From: Anthoceros angustus
Taxonomy: Eukaryota; Streptophyta; Anthocerotopsida; Anthocerotales; Anthocerotaceae
Assembly: GCA_010909165.1 (NCBI GenBank)
Contig: VJWM01000202.1
Coordinates: forward strand, 62,001-126,000
Direction of reading: 5' to 3'
Length of the DNA stretch: 64,000 nucleotides
Positions 15,565-25,476 of the stretch are shown in pieces (position 1 is the first letter of the stretch; each line of letters begins with the position of its first letter). Under the pieces are notes generated by a model. The model did not search any database. It saw only the letters and a list, made by a program, of their open reading frames with translations, and was not told where the DNA came from. Made by a program: the position numbers and the translations under genes.

Positions 15565-18500
15565 ATGGATGTGTCCTGCGTTGCCATGGAGTTGTGCAGT
15601 GGCCAACAGGACCCGTCGTCCGGACAGGTTTGGTGGACACGACAGAGTGGAGGCCTAACGAGTATTCGGGGAACGGCTTCTGCTCAACTGATATTCAGAG
15701 ACCATCCTCTGGCAAACAGCCAAGCTGCCAGCTGCAGCAGGTATGCTGTATGGACAGCCCGTCTGAGAGGATGTTTGCCTACAGACGGGTCTTCCCGCAA
15801 GGGTGGTGGCCAAGTCTGGAAAAGCAACTGGAGCTTGCGGGAAGATCCGGACCCTGGCGGGACTGGGCTTGCAGTACATGATGGGGGCATTACGGCAGAT
15901 ACCGTGACAAAGCTATGTCATGAGGGGCATGTCACTGAGGCTGTTGAGGCTTTGGGGGTTTTGGTGCAGAAAGGCGATGGTATTTCTAACTCTCTGTTTT
16001 ATGCTATCCTGAAGAAGTGTGTCGAGAAGAAGGATCTCGTTCTGGGTCGCCGAGTCCATGCGTTCACGGTGAGACATGGGTACCAGTCGGACACGTTCCT
16101 GTGCAATCATATCCTTCGAATGTATGCTTCTTTTGCGAGGTTGCAAGACGCGATGGATGTGTTCACCTTGGTTGCCAAACCAGATACTTTTATGTGGTAT
16201 TCTATCATTTCTGCGCATGTCAAATGTGGACAGAACAAGCAGGCCATACAACTGTATCACCGGATGCGCAGGTCAAGTATGAAGCCAGACGGCCATGTGT
16301 TCATGGCAGCCCTTCAAGCTTGTGCAAGGGCATCGGACTTGGAAACTGGGCAGCAAGTGCATGCCGATGTGTTGGCCAGTGGCGTCGAGCCTGATTTATT
16401 CGTTTGTAGTTGCTTGGTGGACATGTATGCAAAGTGCGGTAGCTTGGAGGATGCTCAGGGTGTGTTTAACGGACTTGGGAAAAAAAACGTGGTCTCATGG
16501 AATGCGATGATATCAGGGTATTCTCAGAAGGGCATGGCGCTGGAAGCCCTTAGTCTCTACAGGGCTATGGAAGATGAGGGACTTGTTGCTCCTGATTCTG
16601 TGACTTTTGTGTGTCTTCTGCAGGCTTGTGCAAGTGTGGGCACCACGGCATTCGAGACGGGGAAGGAGCTTCATGCGCAAATTAGAGAGAGAGGACACCA
16701 AGATGATGTGTTTGTAGCCAACAGTTTGGTAAACATGTATGCGAAAAGTGGCAGCCTGAAGGACGCTCAGGGTGTGTTTGATGGACTGGGTCGAAAAGAT
16801 GTGGTGACATGGAATGCGATGATAGCAGGATATTCCCAGCAGGGCATGGGCCAGGAAGCCCTTCGTCTCTATGCAGCCATGCAAGAAGGAAATGCTGTAC
16901 CCAATTCCGTGACATATGCATCCGTCCTGCAGGCATGTGCAAGTGTGGGCACCCCGGCATTGGAGAAGGGGAAGCAGATTCATTCGCAAATTACAAAACA
17001 AGGGCATCAAGCTGATGTGTTTGTAGCCAGCAGCTTGGTGAACATGTATGCAAGGTGCGGTAGCTTGACAGATGCTCAGAGGGTGTTTGACGGACTTGGT
17101 CAAAAGGATGTTGTGACGTGGAATGCCCTCATAGCCGGGTATTCCCTGCAGGACATGGGCCAGCAAGCCCTTCAGCTTCACAATGCTATGGAAGAAGGTG
17201 GTGGTGCTGTACCGAATTCCGTAACATTTGTGTATCTGCTGCAGGCATGTGCGAGCGTGGGCACCCTGGCGTTAGAGAAGGAAGCAGATTCATTCGCAAA
17301 TTACAAAACAAGGGCATCAAGCTGATGTGTTTGTAGCCAGCAGCTTGGTGAACATGTATGCAAGGTGCGGTAGCTTGACAGATGCTCAGAGGGTGTTTGA
17401 CGGACTTGGTCAAAAGGATGTTGTGACGTGGAATGCCCTCATAGCCGGGTATTCCCTGCAGGACATGGGCCAGCAAGCCCTTCAGCTTCACAATGCTATG
17501 GAAGAAGGTGGTGGTGCTGTACCGAATTCCGTAACATTTGTGTATCTGCTGCAGGCATGTGCGAGCGTGGGCACCCTGGCGTTAGAGAAGGGGAAGCAGC
17601 TCCATTCTCAAATTAGAGAACGAGGATATCAAGCTGATTTATTTGTAGGTAGCAGTTTGTTGAACATGTATGCAAAGTGTGGCAGCTTGGAAGATGCCCA
17701 GAGAGTGTTTGACGGACTTCGTGAGAAAGATGTGGTGACATGGAATGCCATGATAGCAGGGTATTCCCAGCAAGGCATGGGCCAGGAAGCCATTCGTCTT
17801 TACAGTGCTATGCAAGGAGAAGGCATCACTGTGCCCAATTCTGTAACGTTCGTGTGCCTCTTGCAGGCATGTGCAAATTTGGCAGCTTTGCATCTGGGAA
17901 GGCAGCTACATGCACAGATTCGAGAACAAGGGCTTCAAGCCGAGGAGTTTGTTGCCGGCAGTCTGATAAACATGTACGGGAAGTCTGGGAGTATGCTTGA
18001 TGCCCAGCAGGTATTTGATGCGATGCTGGAAAGAGACATTGTCGCCTGGAGCTCACTGATTGCAGGCTACACCTGTCAAGGAGACAGTGAAGTGGTCTTC
18101 GCCTTGCTGGAGAGAATGAAAAAGGAAGGAATACAGCCAGCTGGTTCTACATTCCTTAGCATCCTAACTGTATGCAGTCATGCGGGTCTAGTCAAGGAGG
18201 GCAGGGAGTACTTTGATTCTATGAGCAGACACTACAGCATTACTCCCGCTGTGGAGCACTACACATGCATCGTGGATCTCTTGGGCCGTGCAGGCCAACT
18301 TGATGAGGCGCTGGGTGTGATAAGGACAATGCCCTCACCGCCTGATGCTGCAGTTTGGCACACCCTGTTAGGCGCCTGTCAAAAGTGGAGCAACGTTGAG
18401 GTCGGACGCCACGCTTTTGACCAAGCTGTGAAGCTAGACGAGCAAGACGGTGCAGCATATGTGTTGATGTCCAACATATACACCGGTGCCCAGATGTGGG

Positions 18501-18616
18501 AGCAGGCACAGGAGATGCAGGCAAGAAGAAAAAGAACGAGGGCATGGAAGGAGCCAGGTCAGAGCTGGTGGGCAGACATGGACGGCATGGTGCATAGTTT
18601 CTTCGTTAAGGGATAA
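15565..18616 (+). CDS. E-class PLS pentatricopeptide repeat protein, reading frame broken by a 310-bp duplication
   Basis: Predicted organelle RNA-binding protein, probably a C-to-U RNA-editing specificity factor. The first frame runs 15565-17325 and the second 17327-18616. They are offset because 16971-17280 is repeated exactly as 17281-17590, and 310 is not a multiple of three. With one copy the frame would be continuous over about 913 codons. Intronless. After about 110 non-repeat residues there is a run of P-L-S units with blocks such as DVVTWNAMIAGYSQQGMGQE, PNSVTFVCLLQACA and LVNMYAKCGSL. The C-terminal E motif ends EPGQSWWADMDGMVHSFFVKG, with no DYW deaminase domain. A DYW-type partner in trans would be needed for editing. 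Either a real recent null allele or an assembly error. Confidence 0.85.
16971..17590 (+). repeat. Perfect 310-bp tandem duplication inside the PPR gene
   Basis: 16971-17280 and 17281-17590 are identical base for base. Each unit spans one P-L-S triplet (about 103 codons). Both junctions share GAGAAG/GGGAAGCAG sequence, so slippage or unequal exchange between neighbouring PPR triplets is a simple origin. It shifts the frame by one. Confidence 0.97.
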
Positions 18617-19612
18617 AGAAGCATCCAGGAAAGCCACCCTCCATATCTGACATCGTAATTTGATTTAGCTTCTTCCCTGCCCTTCCTTCGACCAGCATGC
18701 TCTACAAGATGAGACGTTTGGCACCAGAGTAGTCAATTGTACGCTCAACATTGTTCCAAACCCACTGAAACTAAAATAAAAAACGACATCTTCGTCATTG
18801 GATTGAGTGGTGTGATCTTCTAACCTCCTCCATAGTCTCGGCCTTTGGATCCGAAGTTTAGTACACTCAGAGTGTCTCGATGTTTAGTTTACCATCAGAA
18901 CTCGCCGGTTCTGTTCTTCGAGATTAGGTCGCTGGCAAGGACACGTCCATGAAAGAGATTAGGAAACGGAATAAAAGATGGAATGTTCAGGGCCCGGTAG
19001 GATGGCCGATTTTACACACCTGTAGCTCCAAGCAAATACTTTAAGGCAGCAGTGAGCCGGGGTAGCGAGGATAGGGTAGGAGAGCGGCGTATTGTGAGCG
19101 TGTTGGCTTGTGCTTCTGTTGTCGTCTGTAGGCTATGGCGCACTGCCCCTCCGGCCACCTGCTTCTTTGCATCTTCAATTGGCGCGGTCTTGTTTCGGCT
19201 CCCATCCAGCCTCGGCTCAGTTTGCACTCTCCTTGTTCCCATCAGTGGCTGCAACTGGGGCCGCGGGAGTAATTGCCGGGCGCCACGGCCCGCCTTGGCT
19301 TTGCGATCTGCGGGGAGCGGTTTCTTTCCTGGTGAGAGCTCTGTTTTGTGACATTGCGTGAGATTTGCGAAGATAGCCGTTGCTTTCTATGCGTGGGATG
19401 ATTTGCGTGCTTCGATTTCTTTGGTTGGTTGTCCTTATGTATGGTTGCAATCTGTGGGAATGGTATGCTCTGGAGCATGTGTCGGTAGAGGAGCTAGCCA
19501 TGCTCCTTGCACGGTGCATGACGTGGTGGTAGACGACGGGGTGCTGAGTCCTGGAAGTATGTGAGCACTCAAGTCTTGTAAATTGTGGTTGCAGGAAACC
19601 GCAAGCGTGAAG
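18617..19612. other. Intergenic region and FKBP20-1 leader
   Basis: Contains the PPR 3' UTR and the FKBP20-1 promoter and leader. A 5' UTR splice acceptor (GTTGCAG at 19588-19594) lies 18 nt before the ATG and suggests an intron in the leader. Open frames at 19052-19564 show no similarity. Confidence 0.4.
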
Positions 19613-20746
19613 ATGGAAGGAACCGGCGAAGAGTTGGATCTCACTGGCGACGGTGGTGTCCTGAAGAAGATTGTCCGTCGGGCCAAACCTGATGCTCCCA
19701 AGCCGTCAGAGATTCTTCCAAATGTTGATGGTAAGTGACGTTCTTTTCGCGGTTTCCGTATGCACGTCCCGAAAGTTGCGGGCATCCCACCTGAAACCTG
19801 TGACTCTCCAAGCCCGGATTTGGTGGATGTGCTGCGGTGCCTGTCTTGTCACTCGGAGGATACTGAGTGTTTGGCTTCTTGGCACTCCGCTGTTAATTCC
19901 CTCCTTCATGTTGCTATACCTAAAATTCTTTATTCCGTAACATAATCTATGGGGGTTGAATGCAGTTCATTATGAAGGCAAGCTGGCAGAAACTGGCAAA
20001 GTCTTTGACTCAACCCGGGATGACAACACGATCTTCTCGTTTGATGTTGGACAAGGGAATGTTATTCGGGCATGGGACATTGCTGTGAAGACTATGCAGG
20101 TATGCCGCGTATGCAGCTGTTAGGTGTGTGGCGATGCCATGGCAACTCAGCTCTTTTTGCGTTGAATATGCTTGATTGTTGCGGAACATGCCCTTCTTGG
20201 AGCAGGTTGGAGAACTGGCGATCATAACTTGTGATGCTGATTATGCGTATGGCAAAGCTGGATCGCCTCCTGAGATACCTCCCGGGTACTGTTCATTTTT
20301 GTCTGACTATCAGGTTACACCTTTCGTGGCGTATTTTTCTGCGTCCTGGCATCGCAGACTGATGCCTGTGTTCATGATTGTGCTTGTACAGGGCAAGGCT
20401 GATATTTGAGATCGAACTGCTGGCTGCTAGCCCGCAAAAAGGCTCTCGTGCTGAGAATGTAGTTGCTGAGAAAGCTAGGCTCGAGTACGTTTCTGCGGCC
20501 TTTTTCAAAACGCAGTTGATTTTCTCGTCTTTCTGGGCTTCGTTCTCCTCAGTTGTTTTAGTAAATGTGTATGGTATGATGTGCAGAGAAATTCGCAGGG
20601 ATAGGGACCTAGCAAATGCGAAGAAGGAAGAGGAGAAGAAGAAACGGGAGGAAGCAAAAGCAGCTGCGGCATTACGTATAAAAGAGAAGCTGGATGCCAA
20701 GAAAGGAGTCAAAGGTGGTGGTGGCAAAAGCAGGGCTCGAAGCTAA
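19613..20746 (+). CDS. FKBP20-1: FKBP-type peptidyl-prolyl isomerase FKBP20-1
   Basis: Five exons, 19613-19730, 19966-20099, 20206-20285, 20392-20484 and 20587-20746, give 194 residues with continuous phases. ELDLTGDGGVLKKIVRRAK opens the protein, as in Arabidopsis FKBP20-1. The FK506-binding isomerase fold follows: VHYEGKLAETGKVFDSTRDD, FSFDVGQGNVIRAWD, VGELAIITCDADYAYGKAGS and ARLIFEIELLAA. The tail is a Glu/Lys/Ala-rich helix, KKEEEKKKREEAKAAAALR, ending in a Gly/Lys/Arg-rich basic stretch that could serve nuclear or nucleic-acid binding. FKBP20-1 homologues are reported as nuclear; that is family knowledge. Gene structure and length are typical. Confidence 0.93.
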
Positions 20747-22025
20747 GCTTGATGGATGGTCGAGCGGAATGTAAAGACGTCTAGTGTGGATTCCCGGCTG
20801 GCAATCCAAAGCGGGAAAAGTACCTCTAGAAAAGGTTCCTTTTCCAAGATACCACCTGATAAAACAAGTAAAAAGTGGTGGTGTGATATCGTTATTACAT
20901 GTGTTGTTATGCACGAATATAACATTGTATTACTGCTGATTTTCTCCTCAAATGGTTGCTTTTGCCGCCCTTCAACGGGTCTCTATTTTCTCTGGCCCTC
21001 AAACTGAAACACTCCGCTCCCCCGTCTCAGGTCCCCATACTGCGAGCTTCATCTTCATCCACTGGTCTTTTTGACACCTTTAACAACCTGGGCGGATACA
21101 TCTACTGCACTGCAGTGGGGTTCCACCAAATTCCTTCGACAAGCTCTACAGGAGTGTTTTTCTCGAGTAAGCCGAGCAAGCCGACAAGCGTGTTCAGAAC
21201 AGGATTTCTAACTGGAGTCGCTGGACCCGGCCGGTGGCCCAAACAGACACGAAAGGCTTGTCAGTTGTCACTCCATTGTCATGATTTAGCATCAAGAAAA
21301 GTCGGCCGCGCCTGCGGAGAGAAGGGTTATAGATCCGATCATCCGATCCGGATTACGTTCCTTCCATCTCCTCCGGTTGGCCCACCTGAGCATCAGTGCC
21401 CTGCGCTCTGTACCTGTGAAGTGGCAACTTGGCATCTTGACGTCTGCCCAAGCTGGTGACCGAAAATTGCCTCGTTACTTGTGGAGTTTGGAATATGTTT
21501 GTAAGTGCGAGAACCCTAACGTGCTGCCGAGTGTCCAGTATAGGCCAAACGGCGCGTCTCCTGAGGTGATGTTGGCACAAGGTTGTTTGGATGACCTGTC
21601 CTGTTCTGAAGCATGAGCGCTGCGGTGCTTGCAACTATGCCGTCAGGCGAGCCTATTTTCCAATCGGATATTGCTGCATCTTTAAGACGGTTGGAGCTCT
21701 TGCTGAGGCATAGTAGAGCTGTTTTGTCAGCCAGGGAGATGTGAGAGAATCTGGAAATGAAGTTCTTTCCAAGTGGGATCCTCTGAATATTTGGGTTGGG
21801 ATTCTTTGACTTGTGCAGAGGCACGTTCAGGTGTTTTTAGCTGTGCACTGTGCCCAGGGGTTTTCCATGCTTGTGGTGCTGATGCCTCTCGGACAAGACC
21901 AGGTCTTGAACTTGGGATCTCTTTAACCCTTGTTCTTTCCTCTTTCCGGGTGGGGATTTCTTATTTGAGGCCGCTGCCAGCATTCTGGCGGGTTGATTGG
22001 GGATTGTTCACTCAACATTGTGAAC
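20747..22025. other. Intergenic region upstream of LPP-gamma-like gene
   Basis: Open frames around 20956-21459 read on both strands but have no recognisable domain. The region probably holds the FKBP20-1 3' UTR and the promoter, leader and perhaps a leader intron of the next gene. Confidence 0.4.
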
Positions 22026-22694
22026 ATGGTCTCTATTGCAAAATCATGGAGCTGCAACCGGGCTGTGTCACTTGTTCATGTGAGGTACCAGGAAGATGAC
22101 GTGCTTGGATATGTGCTCGCATGGGCGTCTTTGACACCCATCTTCATAGGGGTCGGTGGGTTTGTCACCCATTTCATTTTCAGAAGAGAGCTCCAGGCCT
22201 TCTTCTTTGGTTTGGGCATCGTACTATCAGAGGGTTTGAATCTAATAATCAAGGACTGGGTCAAACAGGACAGGCCAACGACATGTGCCCTACTGGAGAT
22301 GTGCGATTCCCATGGATGGCCTTCCTCACATTCTCAGTTCATGTGTTTCTTCTCTACTTATCTCTCCCTCCTGGCTCTGAGAAGGTTCTCATTCTCAGAT
22401 AGGCTGAGCAATTGGTTCACTGCACTGGTATCCTGGCCTTTCACATTTCTCACCATGTATTCTAGGATATATTTGGGATATCACAGCCTTGAGCAGGTGA
22501 TTGCAGGAGGGGCTATGGGCATTGTTTTTGGATTGGCGTGGTACTTGATAGTCAACAGAAAATTAGCCAAGTACTTCCCTCGTTTGGAGAAATCGCGAAT
22601 CTGTAGCTACTTTCTAATCAAGGATAGCTCCCACATACCAAATGTTTTGCAGTTTGAGTACAAGAACAGCGTGGGTGCTCGTCACCAAGAGTAG
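22026..22694 (+). CDS. Dolichyldiphosphatase / lipid phosphate phosphatase gamma-like, PAP2 family
   Basis: Single-exon 222-residue membrane phosphatase resembling Arabidopsis LPP-gamma and animal DOLPP1. It would remove phosphate from dolichyl diphosphate or a related lipid in the ER or plastid membrane. The PAP2 motifs are complete: KDWVKQDRP at residue 76 (KX6RP), WPSSHSQF at 98 (catalytic histidine 102) and SRIYLGYH at 146. About four to five hydrophobic segments are visible. The C terminus, SHIPNVLQFEYKNS, is characteristic of this subfamily. The start at 22026 gives VSLVHVRYQEDDVLGY in the expected place. A decayed copy of its 3' end lies at 46773-46896. Confidence 0.92.
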   Translation: MVSIAKSWSCNRAVSLVHVRYQEDDVLGYVLAWASLTPIFIGVGGFVTHFIFRRELQAFFFGLGIVLSEGLNLIIKDWVKQDRPTTCALLEMCDSHGWPSSHSQFMCFFSTYLSLLALRRFSFSDRLSNWFTALVSWPFTFLTMYSRIYLGYHSLEQVIAGGAMGIVFGLAWYLIVNRKLAKYFPRLEKSRICSYFLIKDSSHIPNVLQFEYKNSVGARHQE

Positions 22695-24029
22695 CTGTTC
22701 GAATGGTTCCTTCAACTTATTTATTATCATTCTTTGGCTAGCCATCACAGGCAAAGCATTGTTTGAGATGACATGGTCTGTACCCTACGTGTGCCGACTT
22801 ACAACTTGCTCTCCGGATCATTGGGATGTGAAGTGTGGTGCCATTTCTTTGAACGGTTGACGTTGAAGTGAACAGTCTTGGGATGGGAGCACGAACAGGT
22901 TTCACGATTTTCAAGAGCGGTGTATGCTTTATTATCGTAGAGTAATCTCAGTGAAAGAAGGGGAGTTCCAAGGGGACGGACCTCAGCCGCAGTTGGGAAC
23001 GAGCATCAATTGCAGTGGGCTTGCAAATGTGAGTCGCAGATATCTATGCTCTCTCCCAAGAAGGTAAGACGACGTTAGGTAAGTGCCACATTATCCCGAG
23101 CCGACAAAATCTCGCAAGCCATTACTTAAGAAATGTAAGATTTGAACGACCAGGCTGCAAGTTTGCTTACGCAACATGGCAGCATATGCACCCTAGTTAT
23201 GTGGTGGAAGATCATCCTTGCAGTGTCCCCGAAGATGAGAACCTGACCTGACTCCAGAGCCACCTTCTCAGCGTTTTCCAAGCTCCTGTCTTTTTCGACG
23301 CAGAGCGCCGCTGAGTCTGAAGTTGAGAAGGGAACTCCAGCAGAACCTGTCTTTTTGCTCCTCAGGCTTTCTGCCCTGTTCTGCAGAAATACAATACTTG
23401 TCCAGCTCCACAGATCCCAACAACAAGATAGAGACAGAACCTTTCACCTGGTAATCTGACTGCACCTGTTGCATGCTCAAATTGCCGGTGTGGTCGGTCC
23501 AGTCGCTTGTAACTGAGAGGATGTGGTTTCCTAAGAGCTAAGTCAGAGGCACGTCTCCAACCCTGGGACAATCATCCAAGCTGAGCCAAGACGGTTGCAC
23601 CTCCGCCTGTAGCAGACAGGCGTGTGGCATTTATTCCACCTAAAGAGGTGCTGGCATAGGACTAATGACAAATCATTTCTCTGTGCTCCAAGGACCTTCA
23701 ATCTAGTTGCTTCATGTCTATTAGTTCAGTCTACAGAGCATCAACACCTTTCCCCATATGTCTGCTCCACTCTGCCTTGGACACAATGCTGTAGTCATTT
23801 CTTGGAACAGAGCAAAGATTCGAATTTTTAGATATGGGATGGCCTCATCCACCTAGAACAGTGAAGAGTAAAACACAAACAGAAGGACCTTTATTTCGGC
23901 AGAACTGCGCTAGTCAGCAAGACGCTGAATCCAGCTCAAAAGATTAGGTTTCCTTTACACTGCTGCTATGTATGTATTTAAATAACTGCGTTCCTGTGCT
24001 ACATGGCTGCAAAATTGTTCCTGGTTTTT
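22695..24029. other. Convergent intergenic region, no gene seen
   Basis: Lies between the LPP-gamma-like gene (plus) and the globulin-like gene (minus). No frame with recognisable similarity. The last 80 bases before the globulin stop codon are conserved in the duplicated fragment at 32258, so they are part of the ancestral globulin 3' UTR. Confidence 0.4.
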
Positions 24030-25476
24030 TCAGACCTTCAAGTTCTGGAAGAACATTTCGAGGTCGATGTTAACAGCGTGGCCACCACGGTTATAACTCC
24101 CATCATCCTCTCTTTCCTCACGGCTCGGCGGCAGAATGGCAGCATGCCGGGTGCGGCGCTTCATCATCTCCGTCACCATCTTCTCGTCCACGTTGAATGC
24201 AGCCATTAGCAATTCCTGGGGCATGTTCCTGAACACACTGTCTTCTCCGGCCATATGCATCGGCATGGGCCTGCATTCGTCGGAGCAAACGAATTTCACC
24301 AATAAGCGTCACAGCTAGCAACATCTGGACTTCACCCACAAATCAGATTTTCAACAACAGGATCCTGAGGAGTATTGCATGACATACATGTCGGTGGTGG
24401 TGAAGGCGATCAGCTCGCAACCTTCACGGCCAGCTCGCTTCATTATCGGATGGCCCATGGGCACCATCAACATTTGACCCTCTTCCATTTCCTCGTCCAA
24501 ACAGCGCTCACCGTTGGGCCTGACCACTTGCACACGGACGGATCCCCTGCTGCAGTACAGCATGTTGTGTCCGTTGGACATGTATCCTGGGGCCACCATC
24601 GCCTCCTGAGGAAGATCAATAGATCAGAAGGAGATCAACAAATAACAAATAGATCTATATGGATGGAATTTCTGTCTTTCGACGGTGCCGCCAAAGAGCG
24701 ATGCATATGCCATCAGGACTTACGGATTCCAAGCGAATTCGGATAGCACCCATTCCAGTCTGCGCTCGCATGGTCTGGAGCACAGGTAGGCGGAAGCGGT
24801 TGAGCATAGTCATGCACCCTCCCCTGCCGCTGTAGTGGTCGCAGTTGGCGTGCTCCATGTCGTACATGAAGTGCATCATGGACATGGACGCCATCGACCG
24901 ATCGGACTCGCTCCCTTCACGCCCACACTGGTTGCACATGAGGTCGTGGAAGGGGTGATCCTTTTCCACTCGGATGATGCCGCTTCCCTCCTGACTGTTA
25001 ACCAGCCTCTCCACCATCTGCTCGTCCACGTTCCAAGCGGCCGCCAGCAACTCTTTGCTGAAGCCTTGCATCACACTGCCGCACTGCTCGCTTCTGCCTC
25101 CCATCAACATGAACCCCTGCGCACACAGTACTCCGGAATCGGCCATCAACACTCGCCCGCATTGAAGCTGTAATCAACATGAAGTCAGTTCAGAGGTCTA
25201 CGTTTGCAAGAAAGCTCTCTTACGCTGCATCGCCCAGGCTTGACTGCTGCCATCGAGGTGTCGGCCATGGCCACCAAGTGGCACTCTCCACCGTGTTCCT
25301 CCTTCCTACGAGAGTGTTCATGTTCGTGCTTTCGTTCGCGGTCCTCCTGCGGGCGATGCTCACGACCCCGCGCACACTCACAGCCCTGACTTTCTCCCAT
25401 GTTGTAGAACCAAAACACCATGCCGCGCGGGACTGCCACAACTTCGCCCTTCCTGATCATGCGGTAGTCTCGGCGG
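24030..25476 (-). pseudogene. 11S-globulin-like bicupin, copy B, 5'-truncated
   Basis: Minus-strand copy lacking exon 1 and the start of exon 2. Remaining exons are partial exon 2 (25476-25224), exon 3 (25167-24724), exon 4 (24605-24388) and exon 5 (24270-24030). Exon 3 has WNVDEQMV and an internal Cys/Met-rich stretch. Exon 4 carries the second cupin barrel: EAMVAPGYMSNGHNMLYCSR, VRVQVVRPNGE and GQMLMVPMGHPIMKRAG. Exon 5 has MAGEDSVFRNMPQELLMAAF, with the legumin-like tail ILPPSREEREDDGSYNRGG and a normal stop. With no promoter of its own it is probably silent or read through from copy A. Its exon 4 and adjoining introns are almost identical to copy A, pointing to recent duplication or gene conversion. 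Confidence 0.85.

Noticed and set aside
20956-21459. 167-codon plus-strand frame, possible plastid-targeted N-terminal exon of the LPP-gamma-like gene
   Set aside because: No conserved residues. The LPP-gamma-like frame already has a good start at 22026 and a full-length family match.
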